In this document: positions 1 to 7,922 of the stretch, in pieces | Position numbering within the stretch: position 1 is the stretch's first letter | How the letters are laid out: the number at the start of each line of letters is the position of its first letter | Origin: Streptomyces sp. F63 | Lineage (GTDB): Bacteria > Actinomycetota > Actinomycetes > Streptomycetales > Streptomycetaceae | Direction of reading: 5' to 3' | Assembly (NCBI RefSeq): GCF_018070345.1 | Contig: NZ_JAGPXX010000008.1 | Span: 1-64,000 of the forward strand | Length of the DNA stretch: 64,000 bases | Position numbers and translations under genes: made by a program | The notes under the pieces: generated by a model | What the model was told of the DNA's origin: nothing | The model's input: the letters and a program-made list of their open reading frames with translations, nothing else | Database searches by the model: none

Positions 1-567
1 GACCCGGACCCCACCCCGACGGACCCCGAGCCCACGCCCACCGACCCCGTGCCCACCCCGACGGACCCCTCCCCCTCGCCGGTGACCGGTGACACCTTCC
101 ATCTGCGTCCGGGCGGAGTCCTCGCCACCACCGCGGCCACGGCCCCGGCCACCGACACCCTCGCCTCCGCCGAGGGGGCCAACTACGACGGCATCCCGCA
201 CAAGCCGCTGGTCTACGAGGTGCGCAACGTCAACGGCACGCTGAAGGGCGGCGGCGCCTCCACCGACTTCCGCCTCAAGGTCGACGCCGGTGTGTACGTC
301 GGCCTCGGCCAGCAGGTCCGGATCTCCTACGACCTGACCGGCGACGGCTCCTTCGACCGCGTCGAGACGTACCGCTACTTCGCCACCGACCCCCTCCCCG
401 GCTACGAGGACTACACCCCCGCCCGCACCGGACCGCTCTCCTCCTCCGGCACCCTGGGCGACCTCCGGGGAGGGACCGTCCGCGCCGAGGTCTGGAGCGC
501 CATCGGCAACGCCCCGTCCACGCTCCAGGTGGGCACCGGCTCGGTCCTGACCATCCCCTTCCGTTAG
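1..567 (+). CDS. C-terminal part of a secreted protein with Pro/Thr linker (5' truncated by window)
   Basis: The reading frame is open from base 1, so the start lies upstream of the window. The visible part begins with a low-complexity Asp/Pro/Thr linker (repeats of DPxPTPT) of about 25 residues. It is followed by a compact module of about 130 residues ending RLPF-like (TIPFR) at the stop. Such linkers join catalytic and accessory domains in exported Streptomyces hydrolases, and the tail resembles accessory modules of secreted carbohydrate-active enzymes. That assignment is from memory and weak; no catalytic domain is visible. A perfect hairpin follows 50 bases after the stop, so this is the last gene of its transcript. 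Confidence 0.75.
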   Translation, partial: DPDPTPTDPEPTPTDPVPTPTDPSPSPVTGDTFHLRPGGVLATTAATAPATDTLASAEGANYDGIPHKPLVYEVRNVNGTLKGGGASTDFRLKVDAGVYVGLGQQVRISYDLTGDGSFDRVETYRYFATDPLPGYEDYTPARTGPLSSSGTLGDLRGGTVRAEVWSAIGNAPSTLQVGTGSVLTIPFR

Positions 568-616
568 GAGCCGGGCCCGGCCGGCGGCGACCCCACGGCC
601 CCGGTCCGGCGGTGAA

Positions 617-656
617 CGTCCGGGATCACCCGGTGTCAGGCGGGTGATCCCGGACG
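617..656 (+). terminator. Perfect 16-bp hairpin terminator
   Basis: Bases 617-632 are the exact reverse complement of 641-656 with an 8-nt loop. It lies 50 nt downstream of the secreted-protein stop and before the convergent toxin gene, so it may serve both strands. There is no T-run, as is usual in Streptomyces. Confidence 0.75.
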
Positions 657-704
657 CGATCCGCGTACGGCTCCGCGCCCGGGAACCGCACGCAGCACTT
701 CCGG

Positions 705-1085
705 CTACTCCGCGACCGGCATGACCGCCACACCGAACCCCTTGTAGGTGCCGGGCCGCGTCGTCGCGATCTCCCACCCGGTGGTGGTGGCGAGCATGGC
801 GGCGTGAACCGCCGGCCAGCCATCGGCGGGCCAGAGCGCCTGGGCCAGCCGGCCACAGGCGTCGGCCGTGATCCGGTCAAGGGTGTGGACGTCCACCCCG
901 GGGAACTGCGCGAGGTGCGGGGAGACGCCGGCACGGTGCCGGACGGCTTCCGCGACACACATCGCGGGGGCCGCGATGGTGTAGTCGGGGCGGCTGTGCG
1001 CCCGGACGATGTAAGCCGAGAGAAGCCGGTTGCCGGAGCCCGCGGCGGTCAGGGCGTGGTGGTCGAAAATGATGCCCTTGCTCAT
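705..1085 (-). CDS. PIN-like toxin of a type II toxin-antitoxin pair
   Basis: This 126-residue protein has VapC-like size and layout: an N-terminal hydrophobic strand with an acidic residue (IIFDHHAL, Asp8), a central CVAEAV helix with Glu, and a C-terminal 'ATTTGWEIATTR' strand. VapC PIN nucleases cut RNA using three to four acidic residues. Here the first Asp and the Glu are present, but the third and fourth positions appear replaced (AVHAAMLA instead of a D-A-x-x-A pattern; TTRP instead of TxD). Its ATG overlaps the stop of the upstream antitoxin gene by four bases (ATGA), the classic arrangement for co-translated toxin-antitoxin modules. The PIN assignment is an inference from motif layout and context; activity is doubtful. 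Confidence 0.6.
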   Translation of the reverse strand: MSKGIIFDHHALTAAGSGNRLLSAYIVRAHSRPDYTIAAPAMCVAEAVRHRAGVSPHLAQFPGVDVHTLDRITADACGRLAQALWPADGWPAVHAAMLATTTGWEIATTRPGTYKGFGVAVMPVAE

Positions 1086-1384
1086 GCGGCACCCGCGCCC
1101 CCGGCTGAGCGCCGAGCCTCGGTGCGGGCGATGCTGGCCGCGATCATGCCCTCGGCCTCGGCGAGTTCCTCGTCGCTGAGGCGGGCGCCTCCGAGAAGAT
1201 TCTCCTCCGCATAGGCCCGGACTCTTGCCGCTTGCCGGTCACGCTCTATGCGGTAACGCGCGGTTTCGTTGAGCCAGGCGGAGACCGAGGACGTCTGGCC
1301 ACTGGCCACCAGATCCTGCACCGCGTGCAGAAGTTCGGGATCCAGGGTCACGGAAACGGGCTTCTTCGGCGCCTTCTCGCTCAT
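1082..1384 (-). CDS. Antitoxin-like protein, partner of the PIN-like toxin
   Basis: The 100-residue product has an N-terminal segment of the type 'KPVSVTLDPELLHAVQDL', typical of ribbon-helix-helix DNA-binding antitoxins, then 'SVSAWLNETARYRIERDRQ' and an acidic helical C-terminal tail likely to wrap the toxin. It is the first gene of the pair and overlaps the toxin start by four bases (ATGA), so translation is probably coupled. Antitoxins of this kind usually repress their own promoter as a complex with the toxin; no operator was identified in the 130 bases upstream. Confidence 0.65.
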   Translation of the reverse strand: MSEKAPKKPVSVTLDPELLHAVQDLVASGQTSSVSAWLNETARYRIERDRQAARVRAYAEENLLGGARLSDEELAEAEGMIAASIARTEARRSAGGAGAA

Positions 1385-1505
1385 GACACGATGCTATGCG
1401 ACCCCCATGTGATTCCCTCGCATGACCGCCGGAGAGGCCGTCGCGCACTCGCCGGGCCCTCGCGCACGTGGCCGGAACGGAGCAGTGTTCCCGGTGCCGT
1501 TCGGG

Positions 1506-1511
1506 TAGGGT
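1506..1511 (+). promoter_or_regulatory. Candidate -10 element of the trp leader promoter
   Basis: TAGGGT lies 7 bases before the leader-peptide ATG. If it is the -10 box, transcription starts at or next to the ATG, giving a leaderless trpL mRNA. No good -35 hexamer is seen at 16-18 nt spacing, so this is tentative. Confidence 0.4.
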
Positions 1512-1518
1512 GGCCGGC

Positions 1519-1593
1519 ATGTTCGCGCCTTCGAACCAGAACTGGTGGTGGCCCGCTGAGACGGCGGCCCACCTCCTCGCGCGCACCCACTGA
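1519..1593 (+). CDS. trpL: Tryptophan operon leader peptide (24 aa)
   Basis: The short frame ATG...TGA encodes a 24-residue peptide with three consecutive Trp codons at residues 9-11 (NQNWWWPAE). Ribosome stalling at these codons when charged tRNA-Trp is scarce would favour an antiterminator over the hairpin at 1605-1631. Trp attenuators of this form are known upstream of Streptomyces anthranilate synthase genes. The peptide ends 88 bases before the trpEG start. Confidence 0.92.
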   Translation: MFAPSNQNWWWPAETAAHLLARTH

Positions 1594-1604
1594 ACCTCTC
1601 ACCG

Positions 1605-1631
1605 CGAAGGCCGCCCCCGGGGCGGCCTTCG
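1605..1631 (+). terminator. trp attenuator terminator hairpin
   Basis: Bases 1605-1615 and 1621-1631 are perfect 11-bp complements around a 5-nt loop, 11 nt after the leader-peptide stop. The position and leader peptide identify it as the attenuator stem controlling trpEG by tryptophan supply. Confidence 0.85.
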
Positions 1632-1681
1632 GCGTTTCACGGACGGCCGTCCCTCCGCAGCCCACGGAAGGACCGCCCGCC

Positions 1682-3793
1682 ATGGAACGATCACCCCGCG
1701 CCGCCCGCACCCCCGCCTCCGCCCTTCCCCCCGCTTCCCCCGGCCCCTCCCCCGCCACTCCGGACCTCGCCGGCTTCCTGGAGTCTCCCGCAGCCGTCGT
1801 GGCGCGCCTGCTGAGCCCGGGCGCTCCGCCCTTCGCACTGCTGCGCCGCCGCACACCGGGACGGGACGAGGACGTGGTCGAGGTCCTCACCGGCCCCGTC
1901 CAGCACGTCGAGCGGCTGGCCGACATCCCGCTCGGCGTGGGGCCCGCCGGGGACGGAAGCCCCGTCACCGACGCCCTCGCCCTCATTCCCTTCCGCCAGA
2001 TCCGCGAACGCGGCTTCGACGTGCGGGACGACGGGACGCCGCTGGCCGTCCTCCGCCCCGAGCAGGCCCTCGAACTGCCGCTCGCCGCCCTGCTGGACGC
2101 CCTGCCGCGGCATCCGGTGCGGGTGGAGAACGGGGCCTTCGACGTGACCGACGACGCCTACGCGGAGATCGTGGAGCGCGTCGTCCGGGACGAGATCGGC
2201 CGCGGCGAGGGCGCCAACTTCGTCATCCGCCGCACCTTCCGCGGTGAGATCCCCGGCTTCGGCCCGGCCGACGCCCTCGCCCTCTTCCGGCGGCTGCTCG
2301 CCGGGGAACGCGGCGCCTACTGGACGTACGCCGTGCACACCGGTGAGCGCACCCTGATCGGCGCGAGCCCGGAGGTCCATGTGCGGATGTCCGGCGGGAC
2401 GGTCGTGATGAACCCCATCAGCGGCACCTACCGCTACCCGCCCGGCGGCCCCGGCCCCGAGAGCCTGCTGGACTTCCTGCACGACCGCAAGGAGGTGGAG
2501 GAACTGTCCATGGTCGTGGACGAGGAGCTCAAGATGATGTGCACCGTCGGCGACCGGGGCGGCGCCGTCATCGGGCCGCGGCTGAAGGAGATGGCGCATC
2601 TCGCGCACACCGAGTACGAGTTGCGCGGCCGCAGCTCCCGGGACGTCCGGGAGGTGCTGCGGGAGACCATGTTCGCGGCGACGGTCACCGGCTCCCCGGT
2701 GCAGAACGCCTGCCGCGTCATCGAACGGCACGAACCCGTCAGCCCGCACGACCCGGACGGCCGCGGGCGCGGCTACTACGCCGGCGCGCTCGCGCTCCTC
2801 GGACGGGACGCGGGCGGCGCGCAGACCCTCGACTCCCCCATCCTCATCCGGACCGCCGACATCGCCCCGGACGGCCGGCTGCGGGTGCCGGTCGGCGCCA
2901 CCCTGGTCCGCGGCTCCGACCCGCGCGGTGAGGTCGCCGAGACGCACGCCAAGGCGGCCGGCGTCCTCGCCGCGCTGGGCGTGCGCCCGGCCCCCGGCGG
3001 CCCGGACGGGCCAGGTGAGCCGGGCGGCCCGGGCGGGTCCGCGCCGCCCCGGCTCGCGGACGATCCGCGGGTGCGGGCCGCGCTCGACGCCCGGCGCGCC
3101 TCCCTGGCGCCGTTCTGGCTGCGGATGCGGACGGCGGAGGACCCGGCGGCACCCGCCGCCCCGCCCGGCCCCGCCCTCGCCGGACAACACGCCCTGGTCG
3201 TCGACGGCGAGGACACCTTCACCGCCATGCTGGCGCACCTGCTGCGCTCCACCGGTCTCGCGGTGACCGTCCGGCGCCACGACGAGCCGGGACTGCGCGA
3301 GGCGGCGCTCGCCCACCGCGGCCCGGTGGTCCTCGGCCCCGGCCCGGGCGACCCGACCGACGCGGCCGATCCCAGGATGCGCTTTCTGCGCGCCCTGGCC
3401 GCCGGCCTGGTGCGGGACCACCGGCACGGGCTGCTGGGCGTCTGCCTCGGCCATGAACTGCTCGCCGCCGAACTGGGCCTGGAGATCGTGCGGAAGGCCG
3501 TGCCGTACCAGGGCGCGCAGGAGCGGATCGACTTCTTCGGCCGCGCGGAGACCGTCGGCTTCTACAACACCTTCACCGCGCGCTGCGGGGCGGCGGAGGC
3601 ACGGGACCTGGCCCGGCGCCGCGTGGAGCTGAGCCGCGATCCGGTCACCGGCGATGTCCACGCGCTGCGCGGTCCCGGCTTCGCGGGGGTGCAGTTCCAC
3701 CCGGAGTCGGTGCTGACCCTCGACGGGAGGTCCGTGGTCGGAAGTCTGCTGGCGGCCGTGCGGAGGCGGCCGGGCAGCCCTGCGGACGTATAG
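1682..3793 (+). CDS. trpEG: Fused anthranilate synthase, TrpE-TrpG
   Basis: The 703-residue protein fuses the chorismate-using component I to a class I glutamine amidotransferase and would make anthranilate from chorismate and glutamine, the first step of tryptophan synthesis. Component I motifs: NPISGTYRYP, DRKEVEELSMVVDEELKMM, TVTGSPVQNACRVI and YYAGALALLG. After a Gly/Pro-rich linker come the amidotransferase motifs GPGPGDP, the nucleophile Cys in LGVCLGHELL (GHE rather than the usual GHQ) and the His/Glu pair in VQFHPES. The start at 1682 follows the attenuator; the frame extends further upstream but that would overlap the leader. A PhzE-type aminodeoxyisochorismate synthase has the same fusion, but the Trp-codon leader argues for tryptophan synthesis. 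Confidence 0.9.
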   Translation: MERSPRAARTPASALPPASPGPSPATPDLAGFLESPAAVVARLLSPGAPPFALLRRRTPGRDEDVVEVLTGPVQHVERLADIPLGVGPAGDGSPVTDALALIPFRQIRERGFDVRDDGTPLAVLRPEQALELPLAALLDALPRHPVRVENGAFDVTDDAYAEIVERVVRDEIGRGEGANFVIRRTFRGEIPGFGPADALALFRRLLAGERGAYWTYAVHTGERTLIGASPEVHVRMSGGTVVMNPISGTYRYPPGGPGPESLLDFLHDRKEVEELSMVVDEELKMMCTVGDRGGAVIGPRLKEMAHLAHTEYELRGRSSRDVREVLRETMFAATVTGSPVQNACRVIERHEPVSPHDPDGRGRGYYAGALALLGRDAGGAQTLDSPILIRTADIAPDGRLRVPVGATLVRGSDPRGEVAETHAKAAGVLAALGVRPAPGGPDGPGEPGGPGGSAPPRLADDPRVRAALDARRASLAPFWLRMRTAEDPAAPAAPPGPALAGQHALVVDGEDTFTAMLAHLLRSTGLAVTVRRHDEPGLREAALAHRGPVVLGPGPGDPTDAADPRMRFLRALAAGLVRDHRHGLLGVCLGHELLAAELGLEIVRKAVPYQGAQERIDFFGRAETVGFYNTFTARCGAAEARDLARRRVELSRDPVTGDVHALRGPGFAGVQFHPESVLTLDGRSVVGSLLAAVRRRPGSPADV

Positions 3794-3996
3794 GCGGTCG
3801 CGGCGCGCCCGCAGCGGTGGGAGCCCCGGTCGCCGCGGCACGCCGGGGCTCGCAGTCCGGCGCCGGCGCGCCGGCTGACCGCGGACGCCGGTCACGGGCA
3901 CCGCGGTGGCCGCGGTCCCGACCGGTGAGCGGCCGCGGCGGGCGGAGCCGTCCGCCGCACGAACGGCGCCCCCCGCGCCCACCGCGGTCACGCGGT

Positions 3997-4023
3997 CGCC
4001 CCCGCGTCCCGGGGACGGGGGCG
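3997..4023. terminator. GC-rich hairpin between convergent genes
   Basis: Bases 3997-4010 pair with 4011-4023 apart from a 2-nt bulge. It sits between trpEG and the convergent membrane-protein gene, so it could end both transcripts. The very short loop makes it less certain than the others. Confidence 0.4.
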
Positions 4024-4041
4024 GGGGCGGCCGGGGCCCGG

Positions 4042-5019
4042 CTACTCCTCCGGCTCCGGTTCCTCCTCCCCGGCCTTCCACAGCTCCTCGAACCGCTTGA
4101 TGCGCCGGGCCACCCGGTCCTCGCGCAGGTCGAGGGTGGTCTTGGCGTTCATCCCGCGCAGGTCCGGTTCGACCTCGTAGGACAGGGAGTGGTCGAAGAC
4201 GATGAAGTCGTTGGTGGTGTCGATCCCCGCGGTCGGCGGGAGCTCCGACAGGGCGAGGACGCGCACCTCGATACCCAGGCCCTTCTGGTGCTCCACGACT
4301 TGCAGCAGTTCCTCGTCGATCTCCTGCGGTGTGTTGACGATGAACAGCCGCCGGATGCTCACCCCGTGCTCGTGGATCGCGTCGCGCTGGGCCCGCAGAT
4401 AGCGTTGTCCCAGCTCGGTGGGCCAGAAGTCGTGGTCCACGGAGGTGCTGGTGGCGTCGATGGTGCCGGAGGCGCAGTGGGTGAGTGTCACGATCCAGTC
4501 GTGGTCCTCCCCGTCGTAGTCGGCGTGCTTCTGGTGGAGGTTGGCCATCAGGGTGCCCAGGCGGGTGACCTCGGCCTGGGCGAACGCCTTCAGGATGTCG
4601 GGCCCTTCGGAGCCGACGATCGTGGCGTTGCGCACCAGCCGGGTCACCCCGTCCGCCCGCAGGGCCGAGCCCTCGACCAGGCCGAACAGCTCGGTGGCGT
4701 GGTTGATCTTGGCGAAGCCCTCGGCGACCAGCTCCTTCATCTCGGCGTTGTGGCGGGTGAGGCTGTACTCCACGGCACCGAGCCGGCGCTCGAAGTCCAC
4801 CATGTACTGAACGATCATGGCTGCTCCGGCGACGAAGACGGAGACCGTCAGCTTCCAGACCTCAGGTTGCTCGACGGCGTTGGTCAGGGCGTAGGTGAAA
4901 CCGCCGATCAACGCGGTGATCAGAGTCTTCAGCAGGAACGGCGGAATGCCGGCCTGCTGCGGCGGGCCCAGGGCGGCCGCAGCGGCCGGTGCTCCCGGTG
5001 TTCTCGTCGATGCGTGCAT
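4042..5019 (-). CDS. Two-TM membrane protein, last gene of the SCO2521-2525-type cluster
   Basis: The 325-residue product (start at MHASTRTPG; an upstream in-frame start would overlap the preceding gene) has a short Ala/Pro-rich N-terminus. Two hydrophobic segments follow near residues 27-46 (FLLKTLITALIGGFTYAL) and 54-74 (WKLTVSVFVAGAAMIVQYMV), then a helical linker and a cytosolic domain of about 220 residues. The domain alternates beta-strands and helices (DWIVTLTHCASGTIDAT; VSIRRLFIVNTP; GIEVRVLAL; DFIVFDHSLSYE), somewhat like degenerate phospholipase-D-type folds; that is only an impression. It ends in an acidic EEEPEPEE tail. It lies 47 nt after the SCO2521-like gene on the same strand. 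Function unknown. Confidence 0.7.
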   Translation of the reverse strand: MHASTRTPGAPAAAAALGPPQQAGIPPFLLKTLITALIGGFTYALTNAVEQPEVWKLTVSVFVAGAAMIVQYMVDFERRLGAVEYSLTRHNAEMKELVAEGFAKINHATELFGLVEGSALRADGVTRLVRNATIVGSEGPDILKAFAQAEVTRLGTLMANLHQKHADYDGEDHDWIVTLTHCASGTIDATSTSVDHDFWPTELGQRYLRAQRDAIHEHGVSIRRLFIVNTPQEIDEELLQVVEHQKGLGIEVRVLALSELPPTAGIDTTNDFIVFDHSLSYEVEPDLRGMNAKTTLDLREDRVARRIKRFEELWKAGEEEPEPEE

Positions 5020-5066
5020 CTGTCGTCCAACTCCCCCGGTCGGGTCCGCGCGTGCCCGCACCCCCG

Positions 5067-6038
5067 TCAGCGTGCCGTCAGGGCTTCGCGCAGCAACGGA
5101 ATGGCCTGCAGGGCGAGCTGATCCCTGATGCGCTGGACCAGCGTCCGCCACTGCCGGGTGAATCCGGGCTCCCGCTCAAGCACCTCCCACAGCGGGCCCA
5201 GGGTCGTGTCCACTCGTGCTCTCGGCATCCACAGGTGCAACAGATGGTCCACGGCCGGGCGGAGCGCCATCACGGCCTCGTGCCCGTCCACCGATCCGAG
5301 CCGGCTGCGCTCGACCATCCGTACGAGGGTCGTGAGCAGCCAGTCGTGCAGGGCCAGGTCCTCGCAGAGTCCCGCGCAGGCGGCCGGTTCGGTGCGCTCC
5401 GGCAGCCGCAGTTCCACGGTCCGCAGCCCGTCCTCGGCGAGGGTGAAGCGCTCGATCGACGGTCCGTCGCCGTCCCGGGCCCGTAACGCCGCCCAGCGCA
5501 GCCTGGTGCGCCGGGACTTGAAGGGCGGCCGCTGGTCCAGGAGCGGGTGCCGCAGCAGATCGCCCAGGAGCCGTTCGGAGATCGCCCCCAGGTCGAGCTC
5601 GCCGGGCAGCCGGCGGTCGGCCAGTACGCCGTCGGCGACGGCCCGCGCCGGCAGCCGGCCCAGGGGCTCCACCACACCGGGCCGGACGAGGTAGTGCCCC
5701 CAGGGGCGGCGCGGCTCCGCGCCGCGGCCCGGGCAGCGGAAGTACGCGGTGCTCTGGAGCACCCGGCCCTCGGTGAGCACCGCGCGGGCGGCGACCGTGC
5801 CGACGGCCCGCACCCTGGCGCCGGTGGCCGTGGGCAGCCGGCAGTCCACCCCGGTGAGGACGTCCGGGGACACGGCGTGCAGATTGGGGCGCTCGGAGAT
5901 CCGTACCCGCTCGTCCGCCCGGATGCGGAGCAGTTCGCCCGCGGCCGCCGCGGGCAACGACGCGAAGGTCTGGAGCAGGCAGGTGCGGACCTCGCCACAG
6001 ACCAGCACGGTCTCCCCGCTGTCTCCGGGCGGCCGCAT
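5067..6038 (-). CDS. SCO2521 family protein
   Basis: This 323-residue protein matches, by length, composition and neighbourhood, the Streptomyces family named after SCO2521; no function is known. Visible features: an N-terminal stretch 'VLVCGEVRTCLLQ', several short beta-rich segments and a C-terminal helical half ending 'RDQLALQAIPLLREALTAR'. No signal peptide, TM segment or recognised catalytic motif is seen. Its ATG lies 1 nt from the stop of the SCO2522-like gene, so translation is likely coupled. Assignment rests on memory of the gene cluster and the order of its neighbours. Confidence 0.8.
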   Translation of the reverse strand: MRPPGDSGETVLVCGEVRTCLLQTFASLPAAAAGELLRIRADERVRISERPNLHAVSPDVLTGVDCRLPTATGARVRAVGTVAARAVLTEGRVLQSTAYFRCPGRGAEPRRPWGHYLVRPGVVEPLGRLPARAVADGVLADRRLPGELDLGAISERLLGDLLRHPLLDQRPPFKSRRTRLRWAALRARDGDGPSIERFTLAEDGLRTVELRLPERTEPAACAGLCEDLALHDWLLTTLVRMVERSRLGSVDGHEAVMALRPAVDHLLHLWMPRARVDTTLGPLWEVLEREPGFTRQWRTLVQRIRDQLALQAIPLLREALTAR

Positions 6039-6039
6039 C

Positions 6040-7005
6040 TCAGGGCCCCGCGCAGAAGACGTGGGAGACGCGGTCGGCGATCTCGTCCGGGAGCGTGACC
6101 TTCTCCCCGGCGGAGCGCTCGGCGACCTGACGGAGCGCCCCGGAGTCCACCTCGATCTGGCCGAGGATGACGCGGACCGCGTGCTCGACCGGCAGGAAGC
6201 GGGAGGGCAGCACGGAGCAGGTGCGGTAGGCGGCGAACGGCTGGGCCGCGGGGTTGAGCCGGGTCAGCGGCGCCAGATCGGCCCAGTCCCGCGGATAGCC
6301 GCCGTCCGGCCGGGCCCGGGGCTTCAGCACGGGTTCGCCGCGGTGCCGGAGGAGTCCCAGCCGGGCCAGTTGCCAGACGGCGGCGAGGAACGGGCAGGAC
6401 CAGGTGCGGCGGCCGTCGCGGTCGTCCCACAGTTCGACGTCCATGAAGACGGAGTGGCGGCGGGCGGCGGTCTCCGCCGGTGGCTGCCAAGAGGGCGGAA
6501 GGTCGTTGGCCATCGCCTCCAGCCGTTCCACTCCGGGGGTGCGTTCGCCGTTGGCGAGCCAGCCGATCTCCTTCACCGGCGGACGGGAGCCGTCGCTGCC
6601 GGGCGGCGGCGACTCGACGAGCCGGTGCTCGACGGCTTCGGCGAGACGTACGCCGTCGGCCACGTCGCAGGCGGATTCACGGGCCAGATAGTCGATGGTC
6701 AGCCCGCAGCGCTCGGCCTCGGTCAGCACGAGGGGGACGAGCTCGGCGGGGGAGGAGAAGCGGCTGAAGTAGTCGTCGACGAGGAAGCAGGTGCTGACCC
6801 GGGGCCGTGCGCGCCCGCCGTTCGCGGCGGAGGCGCGGACCGCGTCCACCCAGGGCCGCACCTGGCTGAAGTGCTCGCGCAGCCGCTCGGGGCCGGCCTC
6901 GAAGTCCTCCATGTACAAGTGGCCGATCTCCAGCGAGACATGGGAGAAGGGCACGGACTGGGTGCGGTGGTCGGCCGTCGTCTCCCGGAAGACCGCGTCC
7001 GTCAC
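6040..7005 (-). CDS. SCO2522 family protein
   Basis: The start is the GTG at 7005, which overlaps the stop of the P-loop gene by four bases (GTGA); the frame runs further upstream but inside that gene. The 321-residue product begins with the family-like signature 'FSHVSLEIGHLYMEDF'. It contains 'RVSTCFLVDDYFSRFSSP' and a C-terminal region with 'RTCSVLPSRFLPVEHAVRVI'. No membrane segment or known catalytic motif is evident. The tight coupling suggests stoichiometric production with the variant P-loop protein. Function unknown; the name is by family resemblance recalled from Streptomyces annotation. Confidence 0.82.
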   Translation of the reverse strand: MTDAVFRETTADHRTQSVPFSHVSLEIGHLYMEDFEAGPERLREHFSQVRPWVDAVRASAANGGRARPRVSTCFLVDDYFSRFSSPAELVPLVLTEAERCGLTIDYLARESACDVADGVRLAEAVEHRLVESPPPGSDGSRPPVKEIGWLANGERTPGVERLEAMANDLPPSWQPPAETAARRHSVFMDVELWDDRDGRRTWSCPFLAAVWQLARLGLLRHRGEPVLKPRARPDGGYPRDWADLAPLTRLNPAAQPFAAYRTCSVLPSRFLPVEHAVRVILGQIEVDSGALRQVAERSAGEKVTLPDEIADRVSHVFCAGP

Positions 7006-7919
7006 AGCTGCCCCCACGACGCGTCGTCGGTGAGCTTCCCGGCGAGCTCTTCGAGGGCCTGCAGGGTCTCCATGGTGGCGATCCGGCTGGCGAGGACGTC
7101 CTCGTCGGTGATGAGCTGCTCCCGCCACTGCAGGACGGGTTCCAGCGGTACCGAGCCGAGCAGCCGGGTGTAGCCGATGTCGAGGTCCGCGGCGAGCACG
7201 TCGAGGTCCTGGTCGCACTTGCGCATCCAGGCGGACTGGGCGGGCGGCACCTGGGACCACAGCGGCGACTCGGGGTCGGGCACCGCGGCCCGGACGAAGC
7301 GGATGGCTCCGGTGAGCCGCGCCTCGTCGTGCCCGCGGGCGATGCCGCCGGCGACGATGCCCCGGCCGCCGAAGACCAGTCCGGCGGCGGCGATCACATG
7401 CTGGCGGGTCCAGCGGTGGTAGACGAGCCAGCGGGCCGGGACCGAGCGCATCTCACGGCGGGAGGTGGCCTCCAGGGCGAGGTCCACGGCGTAGCTGCGG
7501 CCGGCGCTCAGGTCGACCACGACGACGTCGAATTCGCCGTTCAGGCGCAGGAGCAGATCGACGCAGCGGCGCAGGGCGTCCCGGCCGACGGTGAACTCGC
7601 CGCCGCTGCGGTCGCCGGGCAGCAGGACGAGGTTGCCGGAGCCGGCCGGACGGTGGCGCAGCACCTCGTGCTCGGTCTCGGCCCAGACGTCGATCCGCAC
7701 GGGTTCGGTGTTCCGGCCCCGGAGGTACGAGTGGAGTCCGCCGGCCTCGACGCCGCGCAGCGCGCCGGGCACGTCGAAGACGGCGGCGGCCGTGGGGGAA
7801 CCGAAGTCGAAGTCGAGGTAGCAGACGTCGTCCCCGGCCAGCGCGCGGCGGTAGGCCAGATTCGCGCTGGTGACGGAGCGGCCGGTGCCTCCCTTGTCGG
7901 AGGCCGCGAAGACGATCAC
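7002..7919 (-). CDS. SCO2523 family variant P-loop (ParA/MinD-like) protein
   Basis: The 305-residue protein opens with a deviant Walker A, 'ASDKGGTGRSVTSANLA'. ParA/MinD/ArsA ATPases have KGGxGKT; here the signature first Lys is kept but the P-loop Lys is Arg. An 'YLDFDFGSPTAAAVF' segment stands where MinD-type proteins bind cofactor, and 'FDVVVVDLSAGRS' replaces the usual Walker B (DxPPG). Related ATPases act as switches for positioning or assembling partners. The Lys-to-Arg change could weaken hydrolysis and leave a nucleotide-binding sensor. The start is GTG, 3 nt after the stop of the SCO2524-like gene; the end overlaps the SCO2522-like start. Confidence 0.85.
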   Translation of the reverse strand: MIVFAASDKGGTGRSVTSANLAYRRALAGDDVCYLDFDFGSPTAAAVFDVPGALRGVEAGGLHSYLRGRNTEPVRIDVWAETEHEVLRHRPAGSGNLVLLPGDRSGGEFTVGRDALRRCVDLLLRLNGEFDVVVVDLSAGRSYAVDLALEATSRREMRSVPARWLVYHRWTRQHVIAAAGLVFGGRGIVAGGIARGHDEARLTGAIRFVRAAVPDPESPLWSQVPPAQSAWMRKCDQDLDVLAADLDIGYTRLLGSVPLEPVLQWREQLITDEDVLASRIATMETLQALEELAGKLTDDASWGQL

Positions 7920-7922
7920 GGC

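Noticed and set aside
1232..1681. Upstream extension of the trpEG frame
   Set aside because: It covers the antitoxin gene, the leader peptide and the attenuator; the ATG at 1682 fits the family and the regulatory layout.
1691..4081. Minus-strand 796-residue frame opposite trpEG
   Set aside because: Composition is Arg/Gly/Pro-rich shadow sequence; the plus strand shows clear enzyme motifs.
3817..5121. Plus-strand 434-residue frame over the two-TM gene
   Set aside because: Antisense shadow; the minus frame has TM segments and a sensible start.
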